Of a stretch of DNA of 41,090 nt, positions 32,280 to 40,108 are shown one piece after another. The DNA comes from Lachnospiraceae bacterium UBA7589 (lineage in GTDB: Bacteria > Bacillota > Clostridia > Lachnospirales > Lachnospiraceae), in the NCBI GenBank assembly GCA_002476495.1, contig DLKL01000049.1, positions 22,106-63,195 of the forward strand. The letters run 5' to 3'. The notes beneath the pieces are model-generated. The model did not search any database and was not told the origin of the DNA. It saw only the letters and a program-made list of their open reading frames with translations. Position 1 is the first letter of the stretch. Each line of letters begins with the position of its first letter. The position numbers and the translations under genes are program-made.

Positions 32280-33512
32280 CTATGATCTATAATCTGCATT
32301 TATCTTCACATAATCATATGTAAGATCACAGCCCCAGGCTGTAGCCTCACCATCACCTGATTTCATGTCGGCAATAGCTGTCACCACCCCCGGTGACAGG
32401 ATAAGTGTTGCCAGCTCCTCATCAAAATCAGTAGCTTTACCATTTTCCACCAGCTTAAGTTTTCCCTTTTCACTGGATATGGTTATATCAACCCGGTATG
32501 GGTCAAACGATGCCCCCGAATATCCCATGGCACATAATATTCTTCCCCAGTTAGCATCTTTTCCATAGATTGCACACTTTGTAAGATTAGATGTTACTAT
32601 GGATTTTGCTACCAGCCTGGCTGTTGACTTATCAGAAGCTCCCTGAACCTTTACCTCAAATAATCTGGTTGCTCCTTCGCCATCTGAAGCAATTTCCTTA
32701 GCCAGATGAGTATTGACATTGAGCAATGCTTCCCTGAAGAGCTGATAGCCTTCATCGCTTTCATCACATATTTTTTTATTCCCAGCCATACCATTTGCCA
32801 TTACTACTACAGTGTCATTTGTGCTGGTATCACCGTCCACGGAAACCATATTGAATGTATCTTCAATTATTTCCTTTAAGGCTTTGCCCAAAAGCTTATT
32901 ATCTATATCTGCATCAGTGGTAATAAATCCCAGCATAGTTCCCATATTAGGATGAATCATCCCGGAGCCCTTGCACATAGCCCCTATTGTCACCTCAACA
33001 CCATCTATGGAGATTTTTACAGCATACTCCTTTTTGTGTGTATCTGTTGTCATGATTGCCTCGGCTGCATCTGTTGCACTCTGCCTTGTATCCTTTAACA
33101 TGTCCTTCAGCATGCCAACGCCCTTTGAAATAGCATCCATAGGAAGCGTAAATCCAATTACACCGGTAGATGCCACAAGAACATGATTTTTTTCAACTCC
33201 CAGATATTTTTCTACAAGACCGGCAGTTTCAACCACATTCTCATATCCCTCATCTCCTGTACATGCATTGGCTATACCACTGTTTACAACTACGGCCTGG
33301 GCAGTTCCTTCCCTGCACACCTGCATATCCCATAAAACCGGTGCAGCCTTTACTACATTTCTTGTAAAGGTTCCTGCCACAGCAGCTTTCCTTTCGGAAT
33401 ATATCATAGCCATATCCTTGTTTGTTTTTCCCTGCCTTATTCCGGCTCTTGCTCCTGCTGCCTTAAAGCCCTTTGGGGCTGTAACTCCACCATCAATTAT
33501 TGTAATATCCAT
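32280..33512 (-). CDS. argJ: Bifunctional ornithine acetyltransferase/N-acetylglutamate synthase
   Basis: A 410-residue Ntn-like enzyme that recycles the acetyl group from N-acetylornithine to glutamate. It is made as a precursor and cuts itself before the nucleophile Thr192 in Lys-Gly-Ser-Gly-Met-Ile-His-Pro-Asn-Met-Gly-Thr-Met-Leu. The residue before the cut is Gly191, where most family members have Ala. Other conserved spots are present: Val-Val-Asn-Ser-Gly-Ile-Ala-Asn-Ala, Ser-Thr-Gly-Val-Ile-Gly, and Asp-Gly-Glu-Gly-Ala-Thr. Length is normal. It lies 34 bases after argC and 23 before argB. Confidence 0.96.
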   Translation of the reverse strand: MDITIIDGGVTAPKGFKAAGARAGIRQGKTNKDMAMIYSERKAAVAGTFTRNVVKAAPVLWDMQVCREGTAQAVVVNSGIANACTGDEGYENVVETAGLVEKYLGVEKNHVLVASTGVIGFTLPMDAISKGVGMLKDMLKDTRQSATDAAEAIMTTDTHKKEYAVKISIDGVEVTIGAMCKGSGMIHPNMGTMLGFITTDADIDNKLLGKALKEIIEDTFNMVSVDGDTSTNDTVVVMANGMAGNKKICDESDEGYQLFREALLNVNTHLAKEIASDGEGATRLFEVKVQGASDKSTARLVAKSIVTSNLTKCAIYGKDANWGRILCAMGYSGASFDPYRVDITISSEKGKLKLVENGKATDFDEELATLILSPGVVTAIADMKSGDGEATAWGCDLTYDYVKINADYRS

Positions 33513-33546
33513 ACAGCTCTTTCCTTTCTATTCACTGATACTCTTA

Positions 33547-34590
33547 TTACGGAAACATAGGAGGCATCATAAGCCCCTCATTTTCAGGAAGTCCCATTAT
33601 AAGATTCATATTTTGTACTGCCTGTCCTGCAGCTCCCTTAACCAGATTGTCCATAGCACCCATAACTACAACCCGCTTAGTACGTGAATCTATTGTAAAG
33701 TTTACATCGACATAATTACTTCCCTCTACCCACCTTGTTTCCGGGCAGATTCCCTTTTCCAGTACTCTGACAAACTGTTCATTACCGTAATATCTGTCAT
33801 ATACCGCTTTTATATCATCATATTCATAATCCTCCTTGAGATTTGCATATGCAGTAACAAGAATTCCCCTGTTCATAGGTACAAGATGAGGCGTGAAATT
33901 AAGCAGCAACGGTTTCCCATCATAAGCATATCCCAACTGTTCTTCAATCTCAGGAGTATGTCTGTGGGTTGTTACCCCATAGGCTTTAATACTTTCATTT
34001 ACCTCACAGTAAAGATTGGCTATCTTAGCACCTCTTCCTGCTCCTGAGGTACCTGATTTAGCATCTATGATAATTGTATTTACATCAATCATTTTTTCCC
34101 TGACCAGTGGATACAGAGAAAGGATTGAACAGGTTGTGTAACAGCCCGGATTGGCAATAAGCCTTGCCTTTTTTATATCCTCACGATTTATCTCACATAA
34201 TCCGTATACAGCTTCATCTATAAATTGAGGGCTTTTATGCTCTATGCCATACCATTTTTCATATACATTTACATCCTTAATCCTGAAGTCCGCCGATAAA
34301 TCTATTATCTTTGTCTTTGATAATATTTCCTCATTTACAAGAGATGCACACAAGCCCTGAGGAGTAGCAGTAAAAATTACATCTGCCTTATCCGCAAGCT
34401 CCTCCATATTATCATCCATACATTTACTGTCAACAATTCTGAACATATTACCATATACCTGGGAATAGTCCTTATCTATGTAGCTTCTTGAACCATACCA
34501 CACAATTTCTGCATCCTTATGGCCAAGAAGAATTCTTACTAATTCCTGTCCGGCATAACCGGTAGAACCAATTATTCCAACCTTTATCAT
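33547..34590 (-). CDS. argC: N-acetyl-gamma-glutamyl-phosphate reductase
   Basis: A 347-residue NADPH-dependent reductase, the third step of arginine synthesis. The Rossmann start Gly-Ile-Ile-Gly-Ser-Thr-Gly-Tyr-Ala-Gly-Gln-Glu and the catalytic Cys150 in Ala-Asn-Pro-Gly-Cys-Tyr-Thr-Thr are present, as are Ser-Gly-Thr-Ser-Gly-Ala-Gly and the His-Arg-His-Thr-Pro-Glu stretch. It is the first gene of argC-argJ-argB and has a promoter overlapped by an ArgR-like operator. AGAGGT precedes the ATG. Confidence 0.97.
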   Translation of the reverse strand: MIKVGIIGSTGYAGQELVRILLGHKDAEIVWYGSRSYIDKDYSQVYGNMFRIVDSKCMDDNMEELADKADVIFTATPQGLCASLVNEEILSKTKIIDLSADFRIKDVNVYEKWYGIEHKSPQFIDEAVYGLCEINREDIKKARLIANPGCYTTCSILSLYPLVREKMIDVNTIIIDAKSGTSGAGRGAKIANLYCEVNESIKAYGVTTHRHTPEIEEQLGYAYDGKPLLLNFTPHLVPMNRGILVTAYANLKEDYEYDDIKAVYDRYYGNEQFVRVLEKGICPETRWVEGSNYVDVNFTIDSRTKRVVVMGAMDNLVKGAAGQAVQNMNLIMGLPENEGLMMPPMFP

Positions 34591-34623
34591 ATTTTTTACC
34601 TCTTTTCTTGAAAGCTATACACG

Positions 34624-34652
34624 ATTATACAACCATCAGAATAAATATGCAA
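34624..34652 (-). promoter_or_regulatory. Promoter of argCJB
   Basis: Minus strand TTGCAT (34652-34647), 17-base spacer, TATAAT (34629-34624), about 35 bases before the argC start. The ArgR-like operator overlaps its -35 and spacer. Confidence 0.75.
34637..34651. promoter_or_regulatory. ArgR/AhrC-like operator (ARG box) on the argC promoter
   Basis: Minus strand TGCATATTTATTCTG matches the ARG-box pattern TGAAT-WWWW-ATTCA at eight of ten defined positions. It overlaps the -35 hexamer and spacer, the position expected for repression by an arginine repressor. No argR gene is in the window. Confidence 0.5.
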
Positions 34653-34741
34653 TACAAACTTAAATTTTGTTCTATATTTGTATTGTTTATACATCACTTC
34701 TGTATATTATTCATTTTTTATGCATTTATACACACAATTAA

Positions 34742-34767
34742 GGGCTCACGCCACATTGCGTAAGCCC
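34742..34767 (-). terminator. Terminator downstream of the SleB-like gene
   Basis: GGGCTCACGC pairs with GCGTAAGCCC (one mismatch) around a short loop, ten bases past the stop codon. The minus strand has only TTAATTGT after the stem; the plus strand has ATATTTTTAG, so it may be better as a plus-strand stop. Confidence 0.55.
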
Positions 34768-34776
34768 CATATATTT

Positions 34777-35931
34777 TTAGTAAAACAAATGATTACCGAT
34801 TATAGTATGTGTTCCAAAGGAATCCGGATCACTGACAATGTACATCGCCCTGAATGACAGGAAGGTGCCGATATTATTATTGCCTGCAAGAGCATCATTC
34901 ACAGCCTGAATTGATGTTGAAGCCGCACCGTTCTCAATATAATAATCAAGATAAGATGAGTTAACCGTATCAAACTGCCCCGGCGAATATATCACGCTGG
35001 TTATTGTGTTGCCCCAGTATCCCTTTTCAAGTCTGTTTAATATAACATTGGCAACTGCCAGCTGTCCTTCATAGGATTCGCTTCCGCTTTCCAGTGTAAC
35101 AATGGCAGCCATAAGCTTAATCTCATCCTCCGTAAGAGTTATTGCACCTCTGTTAGTAGGCTGGACTGTTATATAGTTGTCATTTGCAGCAGCTTCCTCT
35201 GTTGTTTCTTCCACAGTAGTATTCTCTGTTGTAGTTTCCTCGACTGTAGTTTCTTCAGCTGTAGTTTCCTGAGTTTTATTCTCTGTGGTAGTATTCTCTT
35301 CGGTTCTTTCAGGCTTCTTCATGTCGCCTTCGGAATCATCATTATAAACCGGGGTTGCGTAAGTATAATCCGCACCCGGAGAAATATAATCCCTAACAGC
35401 ATCTCCTGTAACTACATAATCTTCCTTTACATATCCCTTAACAGCTCCTGATGAAAAGTAAATCCACTCTCCGTCACGGGAGATCACTACGCCTATATTA
35501 CCATAATTAAGCTTTCCTATTATGTCGGAGTCTGTATTATTCTCTTTTCGTACATTAATATCATTGGTAATTGCTACCAGCTTATCCTTATATTCCACGG
35601 AAATATCTGCAACCAGCTTTGCATCGTTAGGCTGCACACTGGTAATGCTTCCATCATCCATCTGAGCAAGAAGAACAGGTACCGATACCGGATCAAGGTT
35701 ATCCGTTTCAATCACTGTAATGCTCTTCTTCTCCAGGGTTGCCGCCACTACTGCATCATCCGGCTGCTGTCCCTTATCACCGAAAAATATAAATCCTCCC
35801 ATTACTACAGCCGCAATGCCAAGAAATGTAACTGCAAAGGTAAGATTCCTTATCAGATATCTGCCGTTCAATATATTCTTTTTTATGTATAATCTAAAGG
35901 AGCTTAGATTTCTTTTCAGCCTTCTGTTCAT
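34777..35931 (-). CDS. Membrane-anchored SleB-like cell wall hydrolase with SH3 domain
   Basis: A 384-residue protein. One helix near residues 28-50 anchors it; an SH3-type domain (about 125-180; Ile-Asn-Val-Arg-Lys-Glu, Gly-Glu-Trp-Ile-Tyr-Phe-Ser, Gly-Tyr-Val-Lys) follows; residues 215-262 are a Thr-Thr-Glu-rich linker; and the C-terminus is a Hydrolase_2/SleB domain with Leu-Glu-Ser-Gly-Ser-Glu-Ser-Tyr-Glu-Gly-Gln-Leu-Ala-Val-Ala-Asn-Val-Ile-Leu-Asn-Arg. The catalytic-type Glu is kept. SleB-type enzymes cut peptidoglycan, in spores (cortex) or in vegetative cells. I chose 35931, with GGAAGG about 10 bases upstream; the ATG nine codons earlier has no ribosome site. A strong promoter lies upstream. 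Confidence 0.85.
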   Translation of the reverse strand: MNRRLKRNLSSFRLYIKKNILNGRYLIRNLTFAVTFLGIAAVVMGGFIFFGDKGQQPDDAVVAATLEKKSITVIETDNLDPVSVPVLLAQMDDGSITSVQPNDAKLVADISVEYKDKLVAITNDINVRKENNTDSDIIGKLNYGNIGVVISRDGEWIYFSSGAVKGYVKEDYVVTGDAVRDYISPGADYTYATPVYNDDSEGDMKKPERTEENTTTENKTQETTAEETTVEETTTENTTVEETTEEAAANDNYITVQPTNRGAITLTEDEIKLMAAIVTLESGSESYEGQLAVANVILNRLEKGYWGNTITSVIYSPGQFDTVNSSYLDYYIENGAASTSIQAVNDALAGNNNIGTFLSFRAMYIVSDPDSFGTHTIIGNHLFY

Positions 35932-35988
35932 GATTAAGTATCCTTCCAAAAATGGCATAAATACATATTACGTTTTTGTTACGAAAGT

Positions 35989-36017
35989 ATTATATCATTC
36001 TCCATAATATGTGTCAA
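35989..36017 (-). promoter_or_regulatory. Sigma-A promoter of the SleB-like gene
   Basis: Minus strand TTGACA (36017-36012), 17-base spacer, TATAAT (35994-35989): exact consensus. An inverted CGTAAC/GTAACG-like sequence lies just downstream (35970-35984). Confidence 0.8.
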
Positions 36018-36050
36018 GTTTATCACATTTTTGTCACATTCCGTCGTTAT

Positions 36051-36917
36051 CTAAGGCATCAAAAATCCTATAGCAGTCATCCCTGCTCCCACATGGCTTC
36101 CGATTATAGGATTAATGGTCGTCAGCATGATGTTTTTCTCCTTTACGCCCTGCTCCATTACCATGGCTTTTAACTTCTCTGCCTTTCCCGGGTCATCAGC
36201 ATGTCCTATTACAACTATCTGTTCTCCAAGATTACCGCCCTCAGCCTCAACCATTGACAGAATATAATCAAGAGCCTTATTGGTACCTCTTGCTTTAGCC
36301 TTTACCACAAGCTTTCCCTGTTCATCCACAGTTAATATAGGTTTAATCTTAAGTGCACTTCCGACCAGTGCTCCTACAGCAGACAATCTTCCTCCCCTGC
36401 TTAAATGGAACAAATCCTCTACCATAAACCAATGTCTTATTCTGTGCTTTGAATTTTCAATCCATTTTGCAAGGCTCTCCATATCCATTCCATTATCTTT
36501 AAGGGTTGCTGCAAGATAAAGCAATATTCCCTCTCCCACACTGGCACAAAGAGAATCAATAATTTCTATATGGGCATCGGGATATTCCTCCACCAACATA
36601 TCTTTTCCTAAAATGGCCGACTGATAGGAGCCGCTTAAGCCTGACGAAAAGCATATATATATTATATCCTTTCCCTCTTTAACCGTTTTTTCAAAATATT
36701 CCTTATACTGTGTAGGATTAACCTGGGATGTAACAGGCATAGAGCCTTCCCGAAGGTCATTATAAAATGCCTTGACATCGTCCCTTTCATCCAGATAATG
36801 TTCCCTTGTTATATCATTTACAGAGTAAGAAAACGGAATTATTTTTACTCCCATTTTCCTTACAACATCAACCGGCAGGTCTGTTGTGGAATCGCTCATC
36901 AATATATAATCTCTCAT
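36051..36917 (-). CDS. DegV family fatty-acid-binding protein
   Basis: A 288-residue DegV protein. N-terminal Met-Ser-Asp-Ser-Thr-Thr-Asp-Leu-Pro, then Thr-Ser-Gln-Val-Asn-Pro, Ile-Tyr-Ile-Cys-Phe-Ser-Ser-Gly-Leu-Ser-Gly-Ser-Tyr-Gln-Ser-Ala and a C-terminal Ile-Gly-Ser-His-Val-Gly-Ala-Gly are the family marks. DegV/FakB proteins hold a fatty acid for a FakA-type kinase; I see no fakA here. AGGAGGG lies four or five bases before the ATG. It follows the amidase-like gene by nine bases and is probably co-transcribed with it. Confidence 0.92.
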   Translation of the reverse strand: MRDYILMSDSTTDLPVDVVRKMGVKIIPFSYSVNDITREHYLDERDDVKAFYNDLREGSMPVTSQVNPTQYKEYFEKTVKEGKDIIYICFSSGLSGSYQSAILGKDMLVEEYPDAHIEIIDSLCASVGEGILLYLAATLKDNGMDMESLAKWIENSKHRIRHWFMVEDLFHLSRGGRLSAVGALVGSALKIKPILTVDEQGKLVVKAKARGTNKALDYILSMVEAEGGNLGEQIVVIGHADDPGKAEKLKAMVMEQGVKEKNIMLTTINPIIGSHVGAGMTAIGFLMP

Positions 36918-36926
36918 TTTTCCCTC

Positions 36927-38000
36927 CTAATTTGCAAAATAGTAGTCTATACCATCTGCAATAGCTTTGACCATAGTACTCTGATATCCCTCTGACAGAA
37001 GATTTTCCTCCTCCGTGGAATTACTTAAAAACCCTATTCCAATAACAGCTACAGGTATCTCACTCCAGTTAATTAAGGTCATATCCTCTGACTCATATAT
37101 GCCATGATTAGTGGTTTCTATATCTTCTGTAATTCCCTGAAGTATTCTTGTAGCCAGCGCATTGCTTTCCCCGTAAAGCCGGCTATTATATATACTGTTA
37201 TTGCTCATGGTGAGTGCCATTACCCCTGTCATATCATCATTTATACTGTAATTCATCTGAATTCTGATGAGTATGCCCGCTCCGGACTCGTTGGCAAATA
37301 TAGCTCTTTCCTTATTGGTCATGTCAACATTATTGGTATCTCTTGTAAGAATAACCTCATATCCTCTGCTCTCCAGCTCAGTCTTAAGGAGTGTGGCGTA
37401 GACAAGATTAATCTCATATTCCTTTGTTCCATAACCTGCTCCCACGCTGCCTGTCGAAGCTCCGTTTTTTGTTTCCTCACTGTCAGGGCCAATCTGTTCC
37501 TTTGCGACATTATCGTCAGCCTGGTTGGCAGGGTCTATTACTATTTTTTTTACAACTGTTTTTTCCTCTCCATTCTCTGAAGCTTCATCAGTCTCAGGCT
37601 CCGCTCCCTCAGGTGGCTCTGTTTCTTCAATATATGCTGTGGCAACATAAAAATCAGTATTATCCAGAACAACCCGGCTCCACTGATCATTGTATCCGTT
37701 TCTCTTCAAAACAGTACCCTCCTCCAATAACTTGTATATCGGGGCATCAGTTGAAGGATTAACACGCACATTAACTGTCATCTCAGTGGTTATAACATAA
37801 TCCTTTACCGGATAAAATCCACTTTCATCCATACTGACCTCAGGTTCACTGTTTGTCTCCGAATCCACACTGGTATTTTCCACAGGCGGATGCTCCTGAT
37901 CCACCAGCTCTGTCGTTTTATCCTCCTGCTTTTTCCCACATCCCGTAAATGTCAGAATACATAAAAGCAGTATGGAAAATGTACAAATGTATTTTTTCAT
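36927..38000 (-). CDS. Amidase_3-like lipoprotein lacking catalytic residues, with SH3 domain
   Basis: A 357-residue lipoprotein (lipobox Phe-Thr-Gly-Cys21) with an SH3_3 domain (about 65-125) and an N-acetylmuramoyl-L-alanine amidase fold (about 152-355). In active relatives the zinc ligands are His, Glu, His and the catalyst is Glu. Here Asn159 (Asp-Pro-Ala-Asn-Gln) and Gln248 (Ile-Arg-Ile-Gln-Met-Asn) replace both His, Gly321 (Val-Ile-Gly-Ile-Gly-Phe-Leu-Ser-Asn) replaces the Glu, and only Glu194 remains. The frame is otherwise intact, so this is probably a pseudoenzyme with a binding or regulatory role at the wall. GGAG lies seven bases before the ATG at 38000. It heads an operon with the DegV gene. 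Confidence 0.88.
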   Translation of the reverse strand: MKKYICTFSILLLCILTFTGCGKKQEDKTTELVDQEHPPVENTSVDSETNSEPEVSMDESGFYPVKDYVITTEMTVNVRVNPSTDAPIYKLLEEGTVLKRNGYNDQWSRVVLDNTDFYVATAYIEETEPPEGAEPETDEASENGEEKTVVKKIVIDPANQADDNVAKEQIGPDSEETKNGASTGSVGAGYGTKEYEINLVYATLLKTELESRGYEVILTRDTNNVDMTNKERAIFANESGAGILIRIQMNYSINDDMTGVMALTMSNNSIYNSRLYGESNALATRILQGITEDIETTNHGIYESEDMTLINWSEIPVAVIGIGFLSNSTEEENLLSEGYQSTMVKAIADGIDYYFAN

Positions 38001-38030
38001 ATTGTTTCTCCAAAAATATTTTATCGACAT

Positions 38031-38059
38031 ATTATATCAAAAAACTACAGGTTATACAA
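38031..38059 (-). promoter_or_regulatory. Promoter of the amidase-like and DegV genes
   Basis: Minus strand TTGTAT (38059-38054), 17-base spacer, TATAAT (38036-38031), about 30 bases before the start codon. Confidence 0.65.
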
Positions 38060-38131
38060 GATATTTACACTTTTCCCCACCTCTGTCACATGAAGGGGTG
38101 CAATTGACAGGAATCCGTCACTAAAATTGGT

Positions 38132-38160
38132 TTGATTTTATATATATTACATTGTATAAT
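38132..38160 (+). promoter_or_regulatory. Promoter of the DUF368 gene
   Basis: TTGATT (38132-38137), 17-base spacer, TATAAT (38155-38160), about 57 bases before the start codon. The region 38061-38131 between the two divergent promoters holds nothing I recognise. Confidence 0.6.
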
Positions 38161-38217
38161 GTATTGTGATTTTTTTTCTACATATAATTATAGTGAGATA
38201 TCTGAAAGGAAAGAATT

Positions 38218-39126
38218 ATGAATTTTTTGGTAGATATAATTAAGGGCATCTTTGTTGGCATAGCTAATGTCATTCCGGGAGTAAGCGGAGGTACAATGGC
38301 CGTATCATTTGGAATATATGACAAAATACTGTCATCCATCTCCAATCTGTTTAAGGATTTTAAAAGGAGCTTTATAACTCTGCTTCCACTGGCTATCGGC
38401 ATGCTGGCAGGTATAGTAGGCTTTACCTTTATAATAGGCTGGCTTCTTGAAAATCAGCCCTTCGCTACTTCCATAGCATTTACCGGGCTTATTCTGGGTG
38501 GGGTTCCCATGCTTATTAAGTCTCTCAGGGAAGGCAGGAAAATGGATTCCAAATATTCTCTTGTTGTTAACATAATTATATTTGCACTTCTTGCAGCCGT
38601 TGCCGCAGGAATGTCCTTTTTAAACGGAAGCGATGGTGGAAGCGTTTTACTTATTCCAAGTGCCTCAATGATGGTTAAAGTCTTTTTCATGGGAATTATT
38701 GCCGCAGCCACTATGGTAATACCCGGAGTAAGCGGTTCCCTGGTACTTATGGTTTTGGGATACTATTTTGGAATACTTGCTTCTGTCAAATCCTTTATAT
38801 CAGCTCTTAAAGATTTTGATTTTGGCAAGATGATTGAACAATCCCTTATTCTTGCCCCGTTTGCCATAGGCTGCCTTATTGGTATTTTCTTTATATCCAA
38901 GCTTATTGAATGGCTTTTCCACAATTATGCATCTGCCACTTACAGCGGTATTCTGGGCTTGGTAATTGCGTCACCCATAGCTATATTTTATAAGGTAAAC
39001 CAGGAATATGATATGTCCCAGACAACTATTCTTCAGATCATTGTTGGGATATTAATATTTATTGTGTGTGTGGCACTGACAATATTCATGGGTAATCTGG
39101 AAAATAGTGAGGAGGCCCGGGATTAA
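38218..39126 (+). CDS. popT: DUF368 family undecaprenyl-phosphate translocase
   Basis: A 302-residue protein with about eight membrane helices and the twin DUF368 signatures Asn-Val-Ile-Pro-Gly-Val-Ser-Gly-Gly-Thr-Met-Ala (residues 17-28) and Met-Val-Ile-Pro-Gly-Val-Ser-Gly-Ser-Leu-Val-Leu (about 162-173), an inverted-repeat transporter layout. DUF368 (PopT) and DedA-type proteins were shown to return undecaprenyl phosphate to the cytoplasmic face for new rounds of wall synthesis. GAAAGGAAAG lies shortly before the ATG. It is a single gene with its own promoter and terminator in a group of envelope genes. The specific substrate here is inferred from the family. Confidence 0.88.
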   Translation: MNFLVDIIKGIFVGIANVIPGVSGGTMAVSFGIYDKILSSISNLFKDFKRSFITLLPLAIGMLAGIVGFTFIIGWLLENQPFATSIAFTGLILGGVPMLIKSLREGRKMDSKYSLVVNIIIFALLAAVAAGMSFLNGSDGGSVLLIPSASMMVKVFFMGIIAAATMVIPGVSGSLVLMVLGYYFGILASVKSFISALKDFDFGKMIEQSLILAPFAIGCLIGIFFISKLIEWLFHNYASATYSGILGLVIASPIAIFYKVNQEYDMSQTTILQIIVGILIFIVCVALTIFMGNLENSEEARD

Positions 39127-39153
39127 AAGCAGAAAATCCACTACAGAAAGAAG

Positions 39154-39203
39154 GAGGCGATCGCCTCAACGGTTTTCAATCGTTAAAGCGGTCGCCTCTT
39201 TTT
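39154..39203. terminator. Bidirectional terminator that overlaps the 3' end of the DUF2156 gene
   Basis: GAGGCGATCGC (39154-39164) pairs with GCGGTCGCCTC (39188-39198, one G-T pair), followed by TTTTT on the plus strand. The right arm encodes the last residues of the minus-strand gene ending at 39176. On the minus strand the stem is followed by CTTCTTTCTG. Confidence 0.8.
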
Positions 39204-40081
39204 AGCTTTACTGTTCCTTTATCAATAAGTCTTACCGGCTGATAAGAGGTTTTTGCATGTCTTAAACCGGGTATACCCATATCCTCTTCCCTGTTAATAT
39301 ATCTGTAGCCCTTAAGGCTACGTCTTACAAATTCTCTGTTAATCATGGGATATGCTCCCTGAATGTCCCCATAGGCCTTTTCAAAATGCACTACATAGGT
39401 ATCCTCCTTCAACGGTTCTCCCATAGTAAAGGCAATCACCTTTTCCTTTACCCTTATAAGAGCTCCATTCAGTCCCAGTATCCTTCTGTTTTCCAACGCA
39501 AAATCAAGGGCCTTAAGCTCGTATACAGCACTTTCCTCCAATTCATTTTCTTTTGCCCATATATGTGCCATCTCTATACATTCCTTATAATTTGAATCAT
39601 CAATAATCTCATATTTATAATCCGGATAATTTTCCAGAAATCTATTAATATGATTGCGTTTTCCATGGAGCTTAGGTCCCTTAAGATATGCCAGAGTCTC
39701 CCACTCATACAGATAATCAGCATCATCTCTCTGATACTCTATTGTATATTTCCCGGGATACCATCTGTCAATAAGCTCATACATTTCCTTCTCCACAAGG
39801 TACATAAAAAATGGGATATTATTAGAAGAAAAATATTCGGCAACAGCATCAAAGGCCTTTCTTTTATCTCCCCTTCCCACAGGAAATGTAGTTCCCGTAA
39901 TACCATTTTCTCCTGTTCTGACAAATACCAGCATATCCTCTATTATTGTAAACCGTCCGTTATAATAAGGGGACCATAAAATATTATTGGCTGCGGTAAA
40001 TTCGCAGCCATAATATTGATTGTATTTTAAATATTTTTCCAATACGTTTTTAGTTTCTAAACATGGTGTCTGAATAAGCAT
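39176..40081 (-). CDS. DUF2156 (phosphatidylglycerol lysyltransferase-like) protein
   Basis: A 301-residue soluble protein matching DUF2156: two GNAT-like halves, with Leu-His-Gly-Lys-Arg-Asn-His-Ile-Asn-Arg-Phe in the middle and the C-terminal Val-Val-His-Phe-Glu-Lys-Ala, Tyr-Pro-Met-Ile-Asn-Arg-Glu-Phe, Tyr-Ile-Asn-Arg-Glu-Glu-Asp-Met-Gly and Gly-Leu-Arg. In MprF this fold moves lysine from Lys-tRNA to phosphatidylglycerol, but here there are no membrane helices, so the substrate is unknown. It begins 27 bases after the repeat-rich gene and its last codons lie in a terminator stem. Confidence 0.85.
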   Translation of the reverse strand: MLIQTPCLETKNVLEKYLKYNQYYGCEFTAANNILWSPYYNGRFTIIEDMLVFVRTGENGITGTTFPVGRGDKRKAFDAVAEYFSSNNIPFFMYLVEKEMYELIDRWYPGKYTIEYQRDDADYLYEWETLAYLKGPKLHGKRNHINRFLENYPDYKYEIIDDSNYKECIEMAHIWAKENELEESAVYELKALDFALENRRILGLNGALIRVKEKVIAFTMGEPLKEDTYVVHFEKAYGDIQGAYPMINREFVRRSLKGYRYINREEDMGIPGLRHAKTSYQPVRLIDKGTVKLKRGDRFND

Positions 40082-40108
40082 AATAAAATAATTCCTTTCG
40101 GCTAATGT

